DNA of 64,000 nucleotides. Origin: Rhizobacter terrae (lineage in GTDB: Bacteria; Pseudomonadota; Gammaproteobacteria; Burkholderiales; Burkholderiaceae_C). The DNA lies in assembly GCF_003852895.1 (NCBI RefSeq), contig NZ_QUSW01000006.1, positions 248,001 to 312,000 of the forward strand, written 5' to 3'. Position numbers and translations under genes: made by a program. Numbering within the stretch: position 1 is the stretch's first letter; each line of letters starts with the position of its first letter. The notes below the pieces were generated by a model that saw only the letters and a program-made list of their open reading frames with translations, was not told where the DNA came from and did not search any database. This document shows positions 24,873 to 32,654 of the stretch, one piece after another.

Positions 24873-25331
24873 TCAGTTGCCGGCGCTGGCACGGGCGTGG
24901 TCGCGCAGGCTCTTGATCTGGTCGTGATTGCGCTGCACGCCCAGCTGCTGACGCTGCACCAGCGCGAGCAACTGCTCGGGCAGATCTTCCTTCAGCGCCT
25001 TGCGGTAGCGGGCCAGGGCCGCGTCTTCACCGCGCTCGCATTCATCGAGCATGGCCTGGTCGGTGAAGCCCACCAGCGAGCCGCGCACCGCCACCCAGCC
25101 GCGATGCAGTGCGCCGGAGGCGCTGCCGCCATGGTCCGGCTTGCCGCCGTATTGCACGACGTAGGGCTCGAGTTCGGCCGCTGCCGTCTTGCACTCGGCC
25201 GCGCGCTGGAGGAACAGCGTGCTCAACTCCGCCGAGGTCGCATGCTTGGCGCAGGCGCCGAAGCCGTACTCGCCGTCCTTGCAGGTCTCGATCAGGTCGT
25301 TCAGGGTGTCGACGATGTCGTCATTGGACAT
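24873..25331 (-). CDS. PA2169-type four-helix-bundle protein (DUF2383)
   Basis: 152 residues, ferritin-like. Motifs: DIVDTLNDLIETCKDGEYGF, FLQRAAECKTAAAELEPYV, GALHRGWVAVRGSLVGFTD, LDECERGEDAALARYRKAL. Metal-ligand-like Glu and His are in family positions, but activity is unknown. ATG 25331 behind AAAGGAAA. Found among DUF4142 and hydrophilic proteins. Confidence 0.87.
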   Translation of the reverse strand: MSNDDIVDTLNDLIETCKDGEYGFGACAKHATSAELSTLFLQRAAECKTAAAELEPYVVQYGGKPDHGGSASGALHRGWVAVRGSLVGFTDQAMLDECERGEDAALARYRKALKEDLPEQLLALVQRQQLGVQRNHDQIKSLRDHARASAGN

Positions 25332-25451
25332 GGTGGGTTTCCTTTCGATGTGGTGTCGCGCATCCGGCTGGTGCCCTGCGTGCCTGTCGTACCCGGCAGG
25401 CGGCGTGCCCGATTCAGGGGCAGCGGGAACGCCGATTGCCCTGGGAGCGGC

Positions 25452-26669
25452 ATGAGCTCCCCCGTCTCACTCCAAGCCAATGCGCGAGGCGACAGCGCGC
25501 AGCATCCCGCACCACACCTCGTGGACGCGACCATGTTCTGGAGCGCGAGCAGCGGGGGCGTGCGGCGCTACCTGCAGGCCAAGCATGGCTGGCTCACGCG
25601 CCACACCGGCTGGAAGCACACCATCGCCGCGCCGGTGGCCGACCAGCCCGACATGGTCGAGCTGCCCGCAGTGACGCTGCCCGGTTCGGGCGGATACAAA
25701 CTGCCGGTGAAGCGGCGCGCACTGGCCACGACGCTGCAGTCGCTGGAACCCGATCTCATCGAGGCGGGCGACCCCTACCGCCTCGCCTGGGCAGCACTCG
25801 ACGCGGCGCATGCCCGGCACATCCCGGCCGTGGCCTGCTGCCACTCCAACCTCGAACTGCTCGCCGCGTCCTTCGTCGGGCCGCGCCTGGCGGGCACCGC
25901 GATGCGCGCCGCGCGGCGCTACGTGCGACGCGTGTACCGGCATTTCGACCTCGTGCTCGCGCCCAGCGAGATCATGAAGCTGCACCTGCTGGATGCCGGC
26001 GTGGACCGCGTCGTCTGCCAGCCGCTGGGCGTGGACACGCAGACCTTCCACCCGGCCCGGTCCAGCCCGATGTGGCGCAACCAGCTGGGCCTGCCGCCGG
26101 CCACCCGCCTGCTCGTCTATGCCGGCCGCTTCGCGCCGGAGAAGAACCTGCACGTGCTGGCCGAGGCCGTGCAGCGCCTGGGCGCGCCGTACATGCTGCT
26201 GGCCATCGGCGCAGGGCCGACGCCTCCGTCGGGCGAACGCGTGATCGTTCGCCCCTTCGAGACCGACCCGATGCTGCTGGCGCGCACCATCGCCAGCTGC
26301 GATGTCTTCGTGCATGCCGGCGACCAGGAGACCTTCGGCCTGTCCGTGCTGGAGGCCATGGCCTGCGGCACGCCGGTGGTGGCCCGCGCCGCCGAAGGCC
26401 TGACCGAGCTGGTGGACGACAGCGTCGGTGCCGCCGTGGCCGATGGCCGGCCCGAGAGCTTCGCCAACGCCATCTCCACCCTCTTCCTGCACGACCGCGG
26501 CGGCCCCTCGCGGCGTGCGCGCGAACGCGCCGAGGCCTACGACTGGAACCAGATGCTGCCGCTGCTGCTGATGCGCTACCGCCAGTTGCTGCGCGGCGGC
26601 CCACGCCCGCGGGACACGGGCGCCGATTCGGTGACGCCTACCACCCTGCCCATGAGCCTGTGGCAATGA
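25452..26669 (+). CDS. GT4-family glycosyltransferase
   Basis: 405 residues, GT-B fold. N-terminal acceptor domain (MFWSASSGGVRRYLQAK) and C-terminal nucleotide-sugar domain with RLLVYAGRFAPEKNLHVLAEAV, the FVHAGDQETFGLSVLEAMACGTPVV motif containing the E-x7-E donor site, and LTELVDDSVG. Cytoplasmic or membrane-peripheral; sugar unknown. ATG 25452 behind GGGAGCGG. Its stop overlaps the ATG of the deacetylase gene (ATGA), so the two are coupled. Confidence 0.88.
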   Translation: MSSPVSLQANARGDSAQHPAPHLVDATMFWSASSGGVRRYLQAKHGWLTRHTGWKHTIAAPVADQPDMVELPAVTLPGSGGYKLPVKRRALATTLQSLEPDLIEAGDPYRLAWAALDAAHARHIPAVACCHSNLELLAASFVGPRLAGTAMRAARRYVRRVYRHFDLVLAPSEIMKLHLLDAGVDRVVCQPLGVDTQTFHPARSSPMWRNQLGLPPATRLLVYAGRFAPEKNLHVLAEAVQRLGAPYMLLAIGAGPTPPSGERVIVRPFETDPMLLARTIASCDVFVHAGDQETFGLSVLEAMACGTPVVARAAEGLTELVDDSVGAAVADGRPESFANAISTLFLHDRGGPSRRARERAEAYDWNQMLPLLLMRYRQLLRGGPRPRDTGADSVTPTTLPMSLWQ

Positions 26670-27487
26670 AGCGCGCGCTGTGCGTGGTGCTTCATGACGT
26701 GGCCAATGCCACGCTGGGGCAGTGCGAGCGCGCCATCGATGCCATCCACGAGGTGGCGCCCGTTCCGCTCACGCTGCTGGCGGTGCCGCGCTACCACTGC
26801 GAGCCCAGCTCACAGGCCTTCGGCTGGTGGCTGCGCGAGCGCTTCTGGGCCGGCGACGAGATCGCGCTGCACGGCTACACCCACCTGGACGACGGCACGC
26901 CGCGCAACTTCGTCGACCGCATCAAGCGCCGGCACTACACCCGCGGCGAAGGCGAGTTCTGCGACCTGCCGCTGCCCGAGGCCATGCGCCGCCTCACGGC
27001 CGGCGTGCACTGGTTCCATCGGCAGCGCCTGCCGCTGCGCGGCTTCGTCGCGCCGGCGTGGCTGCTGAGCGAAGGCACCTGGGAGGCACTGCGCTGGATC
27101 GAGCTGAGCTACACCTGCACGCTGCGCCAACTGGTGCTGCTGCCCGAGCGGCGCGCCGTCACCAGCCAGAGCCTCGTCTACAGCACGGCCACCGCCTGGC
27201 GGCGGCAGGCATCACGCGGATGGAACGCCGCTGTGGCGGCGACGCTGCGAAGCAATCCGCTGCTGCGGCTGGAACTGCATCCGCACGACGTGGAGCATGC
27301 GGACATCCGGAGGTCCTGGCAGGGCTTGCTGGAGCGGCACCTGGCCGACCGTCACGCACTCACCTTGTCGTCGGTGGCGGACCAGTTCCGCGCCGAGACC
27401 GATTGGGACTCGCTGGGCAGCGGGATGGACCTGGAAGCCGCTGATCGCCGCGTGGCCCTGGAAGCGCACCCAGGCTCAAGGCACTGA
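26666..27487 (+). CDS. DUF2334-type polysaccharide deacetylase-like protein
   Basis: 273 residues, NodB-like fold of the DUF2334 group: first Asp in CVVLHDVANA, His pair in DEIALHGYTHLDDG, FVAPAWLLSE, and the late His in LLRLELHPHDVEH. These match the metal-binding and substrate positions of the family. Together with the preceding glycosyltransferase it probably modifies a surface glycan. Nothing in the pair identifies the glycan. Confidence 0.85.
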   Translation: MKRALCVVLHDVANATLGQCERAIDAIHEVAPVPLTLLAVPRYHCEPSSQAFGWWLRERFWAGDEIALHGYTHLDDGTPRNFVDRIKRRHYTRGEGEFCDLPLPEAMRRLTAGVHWFHRQRLPLRGFVAPAWLLSEGTWEALRWIELSYTCTLRQLVLLPERRAVTSQSLVYSTATAWRRQASRGWNAAVAATLRSNPLLRLELHPHDVEHADIRRSWQGLLERHLADRHALTLSSVADQFRAETDWDSLGSGMDLEAADRRVALEAHPGSRH

Positions 27488-27519
27488 AATTTCAACGGTT
27501 GCCATTGGTGCAACGGCCC

Positions 27520-27560
27520 TTGCTTTACTTCCATATTTCGAATATTCTTTAAATATGGAA
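27520..27560 (+). promoter_or_regulatory. ars promoter and ArsR operator overlapping the arsR start
   Basis: A perfect inverted repeat TTCCATATTT (27529-27538) ... AAATATGGAA (27551-27560) surrounds a -10-like TATTCT (27543-27548), with a weak -35 TTGCTT (27520-27525) at 17 bp. The right arm contains the arsR ATG (27555), and the predicted transcript start is at or next to it, with no ribosome site, so arsR may be leaderless. The AT-rich box stands out from its GC-rich surroundings. Confidence 0.65.
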
Positions 27561-27878
27561 GAGAAAGACGTTGTCCGCGCCCTCGCCGCCCTGGCCCATC
27601 CCAACCGCCTGCAGGTGTTCAGGGCCCTGGTGGTCGCCGGCCCGCAAGGCATGACCCCGGGTGTCATGTCCGAGGGATCCGGCATCGCAGCGGCCACGCT
27701 GTCCTTCCACCTCAAGGAACTGATGAACGCCGGCCTGGTGACCCAGGAGCGCCAGAGTCGCAACCTGGTCTACCGCGCGTCCTTCGAGCAGGTGACCGCG
27801 CTGCTGGGCTACCTCACCGAGAACTGCTGCCAGGGTGCGTCCTGCGTTCCTGCCGCCACCACGTCCTGCCAATGCTGA
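27555..27878 (+). CDS. arsR: ArsR-family arsenic-responsive repressor
   Basis: 107 residues, winged helix: VVRALAALAHPNRLQVFRAL, recognition helix IAAATLSFHLKELMNAGLV, wing RNLVYRASFE. The ELCVCDL metal box of classical ArsR is absent. Instead cysteines cluster at the C-terminus (Cys 91, 92, 97, 105, 107), as in the Acidithiobacillus-type ArsR where a C-terminal Cys-Cys plus Cys binds As(III). First gene of a tight six-gene operon. Confidence 0.92.
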   Translation: MEEKDVVRALAALAHPNRLQVFRALVVAGPQGMTPGVMSEGSGIAAATLSFHLKELMNAGLVTQERQSRNLVYRASFEQVTALLGYLTENCCQGASCVPAATTSCQC

Positions 27879-27888
27879 GGAGATCACG

Positions 27889-28371
27889 ATGAAGCGATTC
27901 CACGTCCATGTCCACGTCGAAGACCTCGCCCAGAGCGTCAACTTCTACTCCAGGCTGTTCGCCGCCGAGCCCACTCGGCTGGAGGGCGACTACGCCAAGT
28001 GGATGCTCGACGACCCGCGCATCAACTTCGCCATCTCCACGCGCGGCGGGAAGCCGGGTGTCGATCACCTGGGCTTCCAGACCGACAACGCCGAGGAACT
28101 CGACGAATTGAAGACGCGCGCCCAGGCCGCCGACATGGCCGTCTTTGACTCAGGCGCCACCACCTGCTGCTATGCCCGCAGCGAGAAGCACTGGGTGACC
28201 GATCCGCAGGGCGTGGCGTGGGAGCACTTCCATACGCTGGCCGACATCCCCGTGTTCAGCGAGAAGGCACCGCAGGCACAGGCGCAGACCTCCTGCTGCA
28301 CGCCGACGACCCGCGGCAAGCCGGTCGGCATTCCCGTCGCGGGCGAAAAGACCACCAACTCCTGCTGCTAG
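27889..28371 (+). CDS. arsI: ArsI/CadI-family C-As lyase
   Basis: 160 residues, vicinal-oxygen-chelate fold: KRFHVHVHVEDLAQSVNFYS with metal His, GVDHLGFQTDN with the second His, and the substrate-binding vicinal pair in DSGATTCCYARSEKHWVTDP, followed by a Glu ligand in VAWEHFHTLAD. ArsI cleaves the carbon-arsenic bond of trivalent methyl or aromatic arsenicals using Fe(II) and oxygen. The Cys-rich tail (SCCTP...TNSCC) is unusual. ATG 27889 behind GAGGAG, 10 bp after arsR. Confidence 0.9.
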   Translation: MKRFHVHVHVEDLAQSVNFYSRLFAAEPTRLEGDYAKWMLDDPRINFAISTRGGKPGVDHLGFQTDNAEELDELKTRAQAADMAVFDSGATTCCYARSEKHWVTDPQGVAWEHFHTLADIPVFSEKAPQAQAQTSCCTPTTRGKPVGIPVAGEKTTNSCC

Positions 28372-28382
28372 GAGACCTGGCC

Positions 28383-29255
28383 TTGAAGCAATTCATGACC
28401 CGCCAGCTGTACCTGCTGGCGGTCGGCGGAAGCCTGGCTGCCTTCTGGATGGCCAGGAGCCTGGGGTGGCCGGTGGCCCCCATCGTCCTGGGCTGGAGCG
28501 TGCTGGTCCTCGCCACCGGCGCGCTGCTGGAGCGCATCGCGCCGTTTGATCCTCGCTGGGTTCGCTCAGGCCCGGACACCACCACCGACCTCACCAGCGC
28601 CGCAGTGGTCATCGGCCTGGTCGATCCGGCGGTGAAGGCCGCGATGCCGGTGCTGGCCGCCACCTGGTTCGGCGCAAGCCCCGGCGCCGACTGGCCGGCG
28701 GCAACCTGGCCTTTTGTCGCCCAGGCTGCGTTGGCCGTGCTGTGGATCGAGTTCGCGAAGTATGGGTCGCACCGTGCGCACCACGAGGTGCGCAGCCTGT
28801 GGTGGCTGCATGCGATGCACCACGGCAGCGAACGCTTGTACTGGCTCAACAACTTCCGTTTCCATCCCGTCAATCACCTCATCAACACATTCGCGGCGAT
28901 GTTCCCGCTGATTACGCTCGGCGCGCCGCAGGACGTGCTGCTGGCCGCGGTGGCGTTCACGCAGCCGGTGCTGATGCTGCAGCACCTGAACGTCGACACC
29001 CGCAATGGCTGGCTGAACCGCGTGCTCAACACCAATGAGCTGCACCGCTGGCACCATTCGGCCGAACCCCGGGAGGCGAACTCCAACTACGGCAGCGCCC
29101 TCGTGCTGTGGGACCGCGTCTTCGGCACCTATCGTCCGCAGCCGGGCCGTCCGTCACGCATCGGGCTTTTCGGCAATGGCCATGGCTACCCGGCGCAAGC
29201 CTCCTACCTGCAGCAGTTGCTGTCTTCCCTGACCCCGGCGTGCTGCCGCGCCTGA
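28383..29255 (+). CDS. Sterol desaturase/fatty acid hydroxylase family membrane protein inside the ars operon
   Basis: 290 residues from TTG 28383 (AGGAGA at 28371 suits it; the next ATG, 28395, is too far). Four hydrophobic segments and the di-iron histidine boxes of the family: GSHRAHHEVRSLWWLHAMHH and TNELHRWHHSAEP. Ends with LTPACCRA. These enzymes oxidise lipid-like substrates at the inner membrane. Its place between arsI and arsC, with 11 and 14 bp spacing, implies an arsenic-linked role, possibly on an organoarsenical; this is inference. Confidence 0.82.
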   Translation: MKQFMTRQLYLLAVGGSLAAFWMARSLGWPVAPIVLGWSVLVLATGALLERIAPFDPRWVRSGPDTTTDLTSAAVVIGLVDPAVKAAMPVLAATWFGASPGADWPAATWPFVAQAALAVLWIEFAKYGSHRAHHEVRSLWWLHAMHHGSERLYWLNNFRFHPVNHLINTFAAMFPLITLGAPQDVLLAAVAFTQPVLMLQHLNVDTRNGWLNRVLNTNELHRWHHSAEPREANSNYGSALVLWDRVFGTYRPQPGRPSRIGLFGNGHGYPAQASYLQQLLSSLTPACCRA

Positions 29256-29269
29256 CCCGAGACCTGTCC

Positions 29270-29764
29270 ATGACCACGAACGTGTTGATCCTGTGCACCC
29301 ACAACTCGGCTCGCAGCGTGCTGAGCGAGGGCATGCTGAACCACCTGGCCGCCAGGCTTGGCAAGGACGTGCGCGCCTACAGTGCCGGCAGCGCGCCCAG
29401 CGGCCGGCTGAATCCCTTCGCGCTCGAGGTGCTCGGCAACGCCGGCATCGACGTGAGCGGCTATCGCAGCAAAAGCTGGGACGAGTTCATCCAGCCCGGC
29501 GCGCCCGAGATGCGCATCGTGATCACCGTGTGCGACAACGCGGCGGCCGAGCAGTGTCCGTACTGGCCCGGCAGCCCGGTCAAGGTGCACTGGGGCTATC
29601 CGGACCCATCCAACGCCCCCGGTGGTGAGGATGCCCGGCGGACTGCCTTCGAGCTGACCCGCCAGGCCATCGGCTACCGGATGCTGCAGCTGCTCGCATT
29701 GCCGCTGGAATCCATGGGCAGCGCCGAGCTGCAGCAGGCGCTGGACCACATCGTCCGCAGCTGA
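29270..29764 (+). CDS. arsC: Thioredoxin-type arsenate reductase (low-MW phosphatase fold)
   Basis: 164 residues. P-loop CTHNSARS (C-x5-R-S) near the N-terminus; further cysteines in TVCDNAAAEQCPYWPG supply the resolving pair; the catalytic Asp lies in HWGYPDPSNAPG. Reduces As(V) to As(III) in the cytoplasm. ATG 29270. Product As(III) must leave by the aquaporin encoded next, as there is no arsB or acr3 here. Confidence 0.92.
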   Translation: MTTNVLILCTHNSARSVLSEGMLNHLAARLGKDVRAYSAGSAPSGRLNPFALEVLGNAGIDVSGYRSKSWDEFIQPGAPEMRIVITVCDNAAAEQCPYWPGSPVKVHWGYPDPSNAPGGEDARRTAFELTRQAIGYRMLQLLALPLESMGSAELQQALDHIVRS

Positions 29765-29774
29765 GGCCGCCACC

Positions 29775-30488
29775 ATGGACCTGTCCCGCAAGCTCGCCGC
29801 CGAAGCGCTGGGCACCGCACTGCTGCTGGCCACCGTGATCGGCTCGGGCATCATGGCCGAGCGCCTGGCCGGAGGAAACGTGGCCGTCGCACTGCTGGCC
29901 AACACCCTGGCCACGGTCGGTGGGCTGTATGTGTTGATCGAGGTGTTCGGCCCGATCAGCGGCGCCCACTTCAACCCCGCCGTCAGCGCCGCAATGACCT
30001 GGCGAGGCGCGTTGCCGAAGGCCTCGTTCCTGGCCTATGCAGCGGCGCAGTTGCTGGGTGCCGCAGCAGGTGCATGGCTGGCGCACGCGATGTTCGACCT
30101 GCCGGTGCTGCAGCTGTCTGCCAAGGTCCGGTCCGGCACGGGCCAATGGATCGCCGAAGCGGTCGCCACCGCGGGGCTGCTGCTGGTGATCCTGCGTGCG
30201 CCCGCCGCCCGCGTGGCCGCCATGGTGGCGAGCTACATTGGCGCGGCCTACTGGTTCACCGCCTCCACCTCGTTCGCCAATCCGGCCGCCGTCTTCGGCC
30301 GCATGCTCAGCGACAGCTTCGCCGGCATTGCGCCGGCAAGTGCACCCGGATTCATGCTGGCCGAGTTGGCAGGGGCAGCGATCGGCCTGGCCGTGCACGC
30401 CGCCTTCGAACCGCGGCGTCATACTGATGGCCACCCCCATGCAACGCTGCCTGCACATCATGACCCTGCGAGTCGCCAACCCCGATGA
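29775..30488 (+). CDS. Aquaporin/glycerol-facilitator family channel (AqpS-like)
   Basis: 237 residues, six transmembrane helices with two half-helices: first NPA in ISGAHFNPAVSAAMTW, second in TASTSFANPAAVFGRML. Selectivity-filter Arg follows the second NPA (GR). In Sinorhizobium meliloti AqpS in an ars operon lets As(III) made by ArsC run out of the cell; the same is inferred. 10 bp after arsC. The C-terminus is His-rich. Confidence 0.88.
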   Translation: MDLSRKLAAEALGTALLLATVIGSGIMAERLAGGNVAVALLANTLATVGGLYVLIEVFGPISGAHFNPAVSAAMTWRGALPKASFLAYAAAQLLGAAAGAWLAHAMFDLPVLQLSAKVRSGTGQWIAEAVATAGLLLVILRAPAARVAAMVASYIGAAYWFTASTSFANPAAVFGRMLSDSFAGIAPASAPGFMLAELAGAAIGLAVHAAFEPRRHTDGHPHATLPAHHDPASRQPR

Positions 30489-30993
30489 CGCCGCTGCCAT
30501 CGCAGCCATCTACGCCCCCATCGTCGCCAACACCACGATCTCGTTCGAGCTGGAGCCTCCCACCGTCGACGAGATGCGCACGCGGATCCGCAACACGCTG
30601 CAGCATCTTCCCTGGCTGGTCAGCCTGGACGCCGCTGGTGCAGTCAACGGCTACGTCTACGCCGGCAAGCACCGCGAGCGGGCGGCCTACCAGTGGTCGG
30701 TCGACACCACCGCCTACGTGCGGGAGGACGCCCGCGGCCAGGGCGTGGGCCGCCGGCTGTACCAGGCGCTCTTCGACGCGCTGGCAGACCTCGGCTATTT
30801 CCAGGCCTTCGCCGGCATTGCGCTTCCGAACGCCGCCAGCGTCGGCCTGCATGAAGCCATGGGGTTCGAACCGCTGGGCGTCTATCGACAGGTGGGCTAC
30901 AAGCTGGGCAGCTGGCGCGACGTCGGCTGGTGGCAGAAGGTGCTGCAAGCGCCCGTGGCCGACCCGCCGCCGCCGCGATCGTTCAAGGCTTGA
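30460..30993 (+). CDS. GNAT acetyltransferase, ArsN1/phosphinothricin-type
   Basis: 177 residues from ATG 30460; ATGs at 30427 and 30439 are in frame too. Typical of the PAT/ArsN group: IAAIYAPIVANTTISFELEPP, acetyl-CoA loop VREDARGQGVGRRLYQALF, YFQAFAGIALPNAASVGLHEAMGFEPLGVYRQVGYKLGSWRDVGWW region. Family members acetylate phosphinothricin, methionine sulfoximine or arsinothricin. In an ars operon arsinothricin is the likely substrate. Overlaps the aquaporin gene; last gene of the operon. Confidence 0.87.
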   Translation: MTLRVANPDDAAAIAAIYAPIVANTTISFELEPPTVDEMRTRIRNTLQHLPWLVSLDAAGAVNGYVYAGKHRERAAYQWSVDTTAYVREDARGQGVGRRLYQALFDALADLGYFQAFAGIALPNAASVGLHEAMGFEPLGVYRQVGYKLGSWRDVGWWQKVLQAPVADPPPPRSFKA

Positions 30994-31002
30994 GCACCTG
31001 GC

Positions 31003-32007
31003 CTACCTCAGCACCGCCGCGCCCAGTTCCGGGAAGACCTTGCCGACCTTGCGCAACAAGTAGTCGCCATAGGTTCCGCTGAACTCGTGCACGCTGGCGC
31101 CGTCCCAGCGGGTGGCGCGGTCATCCGCTGCGGCGTCCAGTCCTTCGATGGGCGCCGGCGTGGCGAAGAAGTTGGGGTCGTAGAACAGCGGGAAGGAGAT
31201 GCGGTCCCGGCCGGAAACGTTCAGGCGCACGCGGTGCGGCGTCGAGCGGTACAGGCCACGGGTCATGCGGTCCAGCATGTCGCCCAGATTGCACACGAAG
31301 GTTCCCGGCACCGGCGGCGCATCGACCCAGCCATCGGGCGTGTGGACTTCGAGGCCGCCGGTGTCGTCCTGGTAGAGCAGCGTCAAGAGGCCGTAGTCGG
31401 TGTGCTCTCCGACGCCCCATGCCACGGCCTCGGGCGCCGGACGGCTCGGATAGTTGAAGATGCGAAAGAGCAGCAGCGGTTCGCGTGTGTAGCGCTGCTC
31501 GAAGTAGTCGGCCGGCAGGTCCAGGCTCAGTGCAATCCCCCGCAGGACGATGGCGCACACGGCCGCGGCGGCCTCCAGGTAGGCCAGCACCGTCTCGCGC
31601 AAGCCGTCGGGTGCGTCCGGCCACAGGTTGGGGCCATGCAGCGGCGTGCCGGCACGCACCAGCGGGTGGTCGGCGGGCAGCTCGGTGCCGAGGTACAGAC
31701 CTTCCTTCCAGTCCGGCCGCCCCGAGGTCAGCTCGCCGCCGGCCCGGAAGTAGCCACGCCAGGCGCGTCCGCCGGCACTCATGGGCCGACGCAGCTTCGC
31801 CTCGTCGGGCTGGGCGAAGAACGTGCGGGACAAGGTGTCGAGCCGTGAGGTCAGCGCATCGGGCAGGCCATGGCCGGTCACGTAGAAGAAGCCGTGGGCG
31901 AGGCAGGCCTGGCGGATGTCCTGCACAGCGCGCCGCAGGTCCGGTCCGTCCACCGCCTGTTCACGCAGCGGCGTCAGGTCGATGATGGGCAGGCGGTCGA
32001 TGGGCAT
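31003..32007 (-). CDS. Isopenicillin-N-synthase-like Fe(II)/2-oxoglutarate dioxygenase
   Basis: 334 residues. N-terminal DIOX_N part ([26 protein letters not shown]) and double-stranded beta helix core with iron ligands H-x-D in [18 protein letters not shown] and His in [10 protein letters not shown]; the 2-oxoglutarate Arg follows in [14 protein letters not shown]. Oxidises an unknown small molecule. Convergent with the ars operon and divergent from the cus operon; neither context explains it. Confidence 0.85.
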   Translation of the reverse strand: MPIDRLPIIDLTPLREQAVDGPDLRRAVQDIRQACLAHGFFYVTGHGLPDALTSRLDTLSRTFFAQPDEAKLRRPMSAGGRAWRGYFRAGGELTSGRPDWKEGLYLGTELPADHPLVRAGTPLHGPNLWPDAPDGLRETVLAYLEAAAAVCAIVLRGIALSLDLPADYFEQRYTREPLLLFRIFNYPSRPAPEAVAWGVGEHTDYGLLTLLYQDDTGGLEVHTPDGWVDAPPVPGTFVCNLGDMLDRMTRGLYRSTPHRVRLNVSGRDRISFPLFYDPNFFATPAPIEGLDAAADDRATRWDGASVHEFSGTYGDYLLRKVGKVFPELGAAVLR

Positions 32008-32138
32008 GGGAGGTCAGGTGGAAGAAGGCCATCACCATACCGCTGCAGCCCCGTGGCGACAACGCACCAATGCGGATGAGCTCATGATGGATCCGGCGGA
32101 CTCACACCGAGCGGCCGCCAGTCCCTACAATCGTGCCC

Positions 32139-32528
32139 ATGCATTTGCCCCGGACACTGAACCAGCTGATCTGCCGCGTGCTGATCGGCGTGTTCCTGTT
32201 CGCGCAACTGGCCGTGAGCAGCTACGCCTGCCCCGGCCTCGGCCAGCCTGCTTCCTTGGCGACCATGCCCACCGGGGCCATGCCGGCGGACTGCGATCAG
32301 ATGGACCGCAGTGCCGCCAATCTCTGTGCCGAACACTGCAAGATGGGCCAGCAGAATCACGATGCTGCCCCCACACCAGTCGTGATCCCGCCCGCACTGG
32401 CCGTGCTCTACGTGCTGCCCGATGACGCCGGCCTCGCTGCCGAAACGGCGTCCGCGCCTGCAGGCGATCCGATCCTCGCGGCGACCCCACCGCCGCACGC
32501 CATCCTGCACTGCGTCCTGCGCATTTGA
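32139..32528 (+). CDS. Small exported Cys/Met/His-rich protein ahead of the efflux genes
   Basis: 129 residues. Hydrophobic signal (VLIGVFLFAQLAVSSYACPG) then a soft-metal-rich segment: MPTGAMPADCDQMDRS and LCAEHCKMGQQNHD. This suggests periplasmic Cu/Ag binding, by composition and context only. A TACAAT -10-like box (32126-32131) ends 7 bp before ATG 32139, hinting at a very short leader. First gene of the cus operon. Confidence 0.7.
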   Translation: MHLPRTLNQLICRVLIGVFLFAQLAVSSYACPGLGQPASLATMPTGAMPADCDQMDRSAANLCAEHCKMGQQNHDAAPTPVVIPPALAVLYVLPDDAGLAAETASAPAGDPILAATPPPHAILHCVLRI

Positions 32529-32654
32529 TCTCCTGACGCCACGCACTGCGCGCACCGCGTGAAGCGGTGTGCCGCGTGCCTTCGAGTGCACCCGTCCGAT
32601 GCAGGTCCCGACCTCGCGGACCGCCTGCCTCCCGTGGTCCGTCCGGAGATGTCC

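Noticed and set aside
25426-25439. -24/-12-like GGAAC-GCCGA-TTGC before the glycosyltransferase at 25452
   Set aside because: Predicted transcript start (about 25450) would fall on the start codon and exclude the ribosome site, so a promoter for this start is unlikely.
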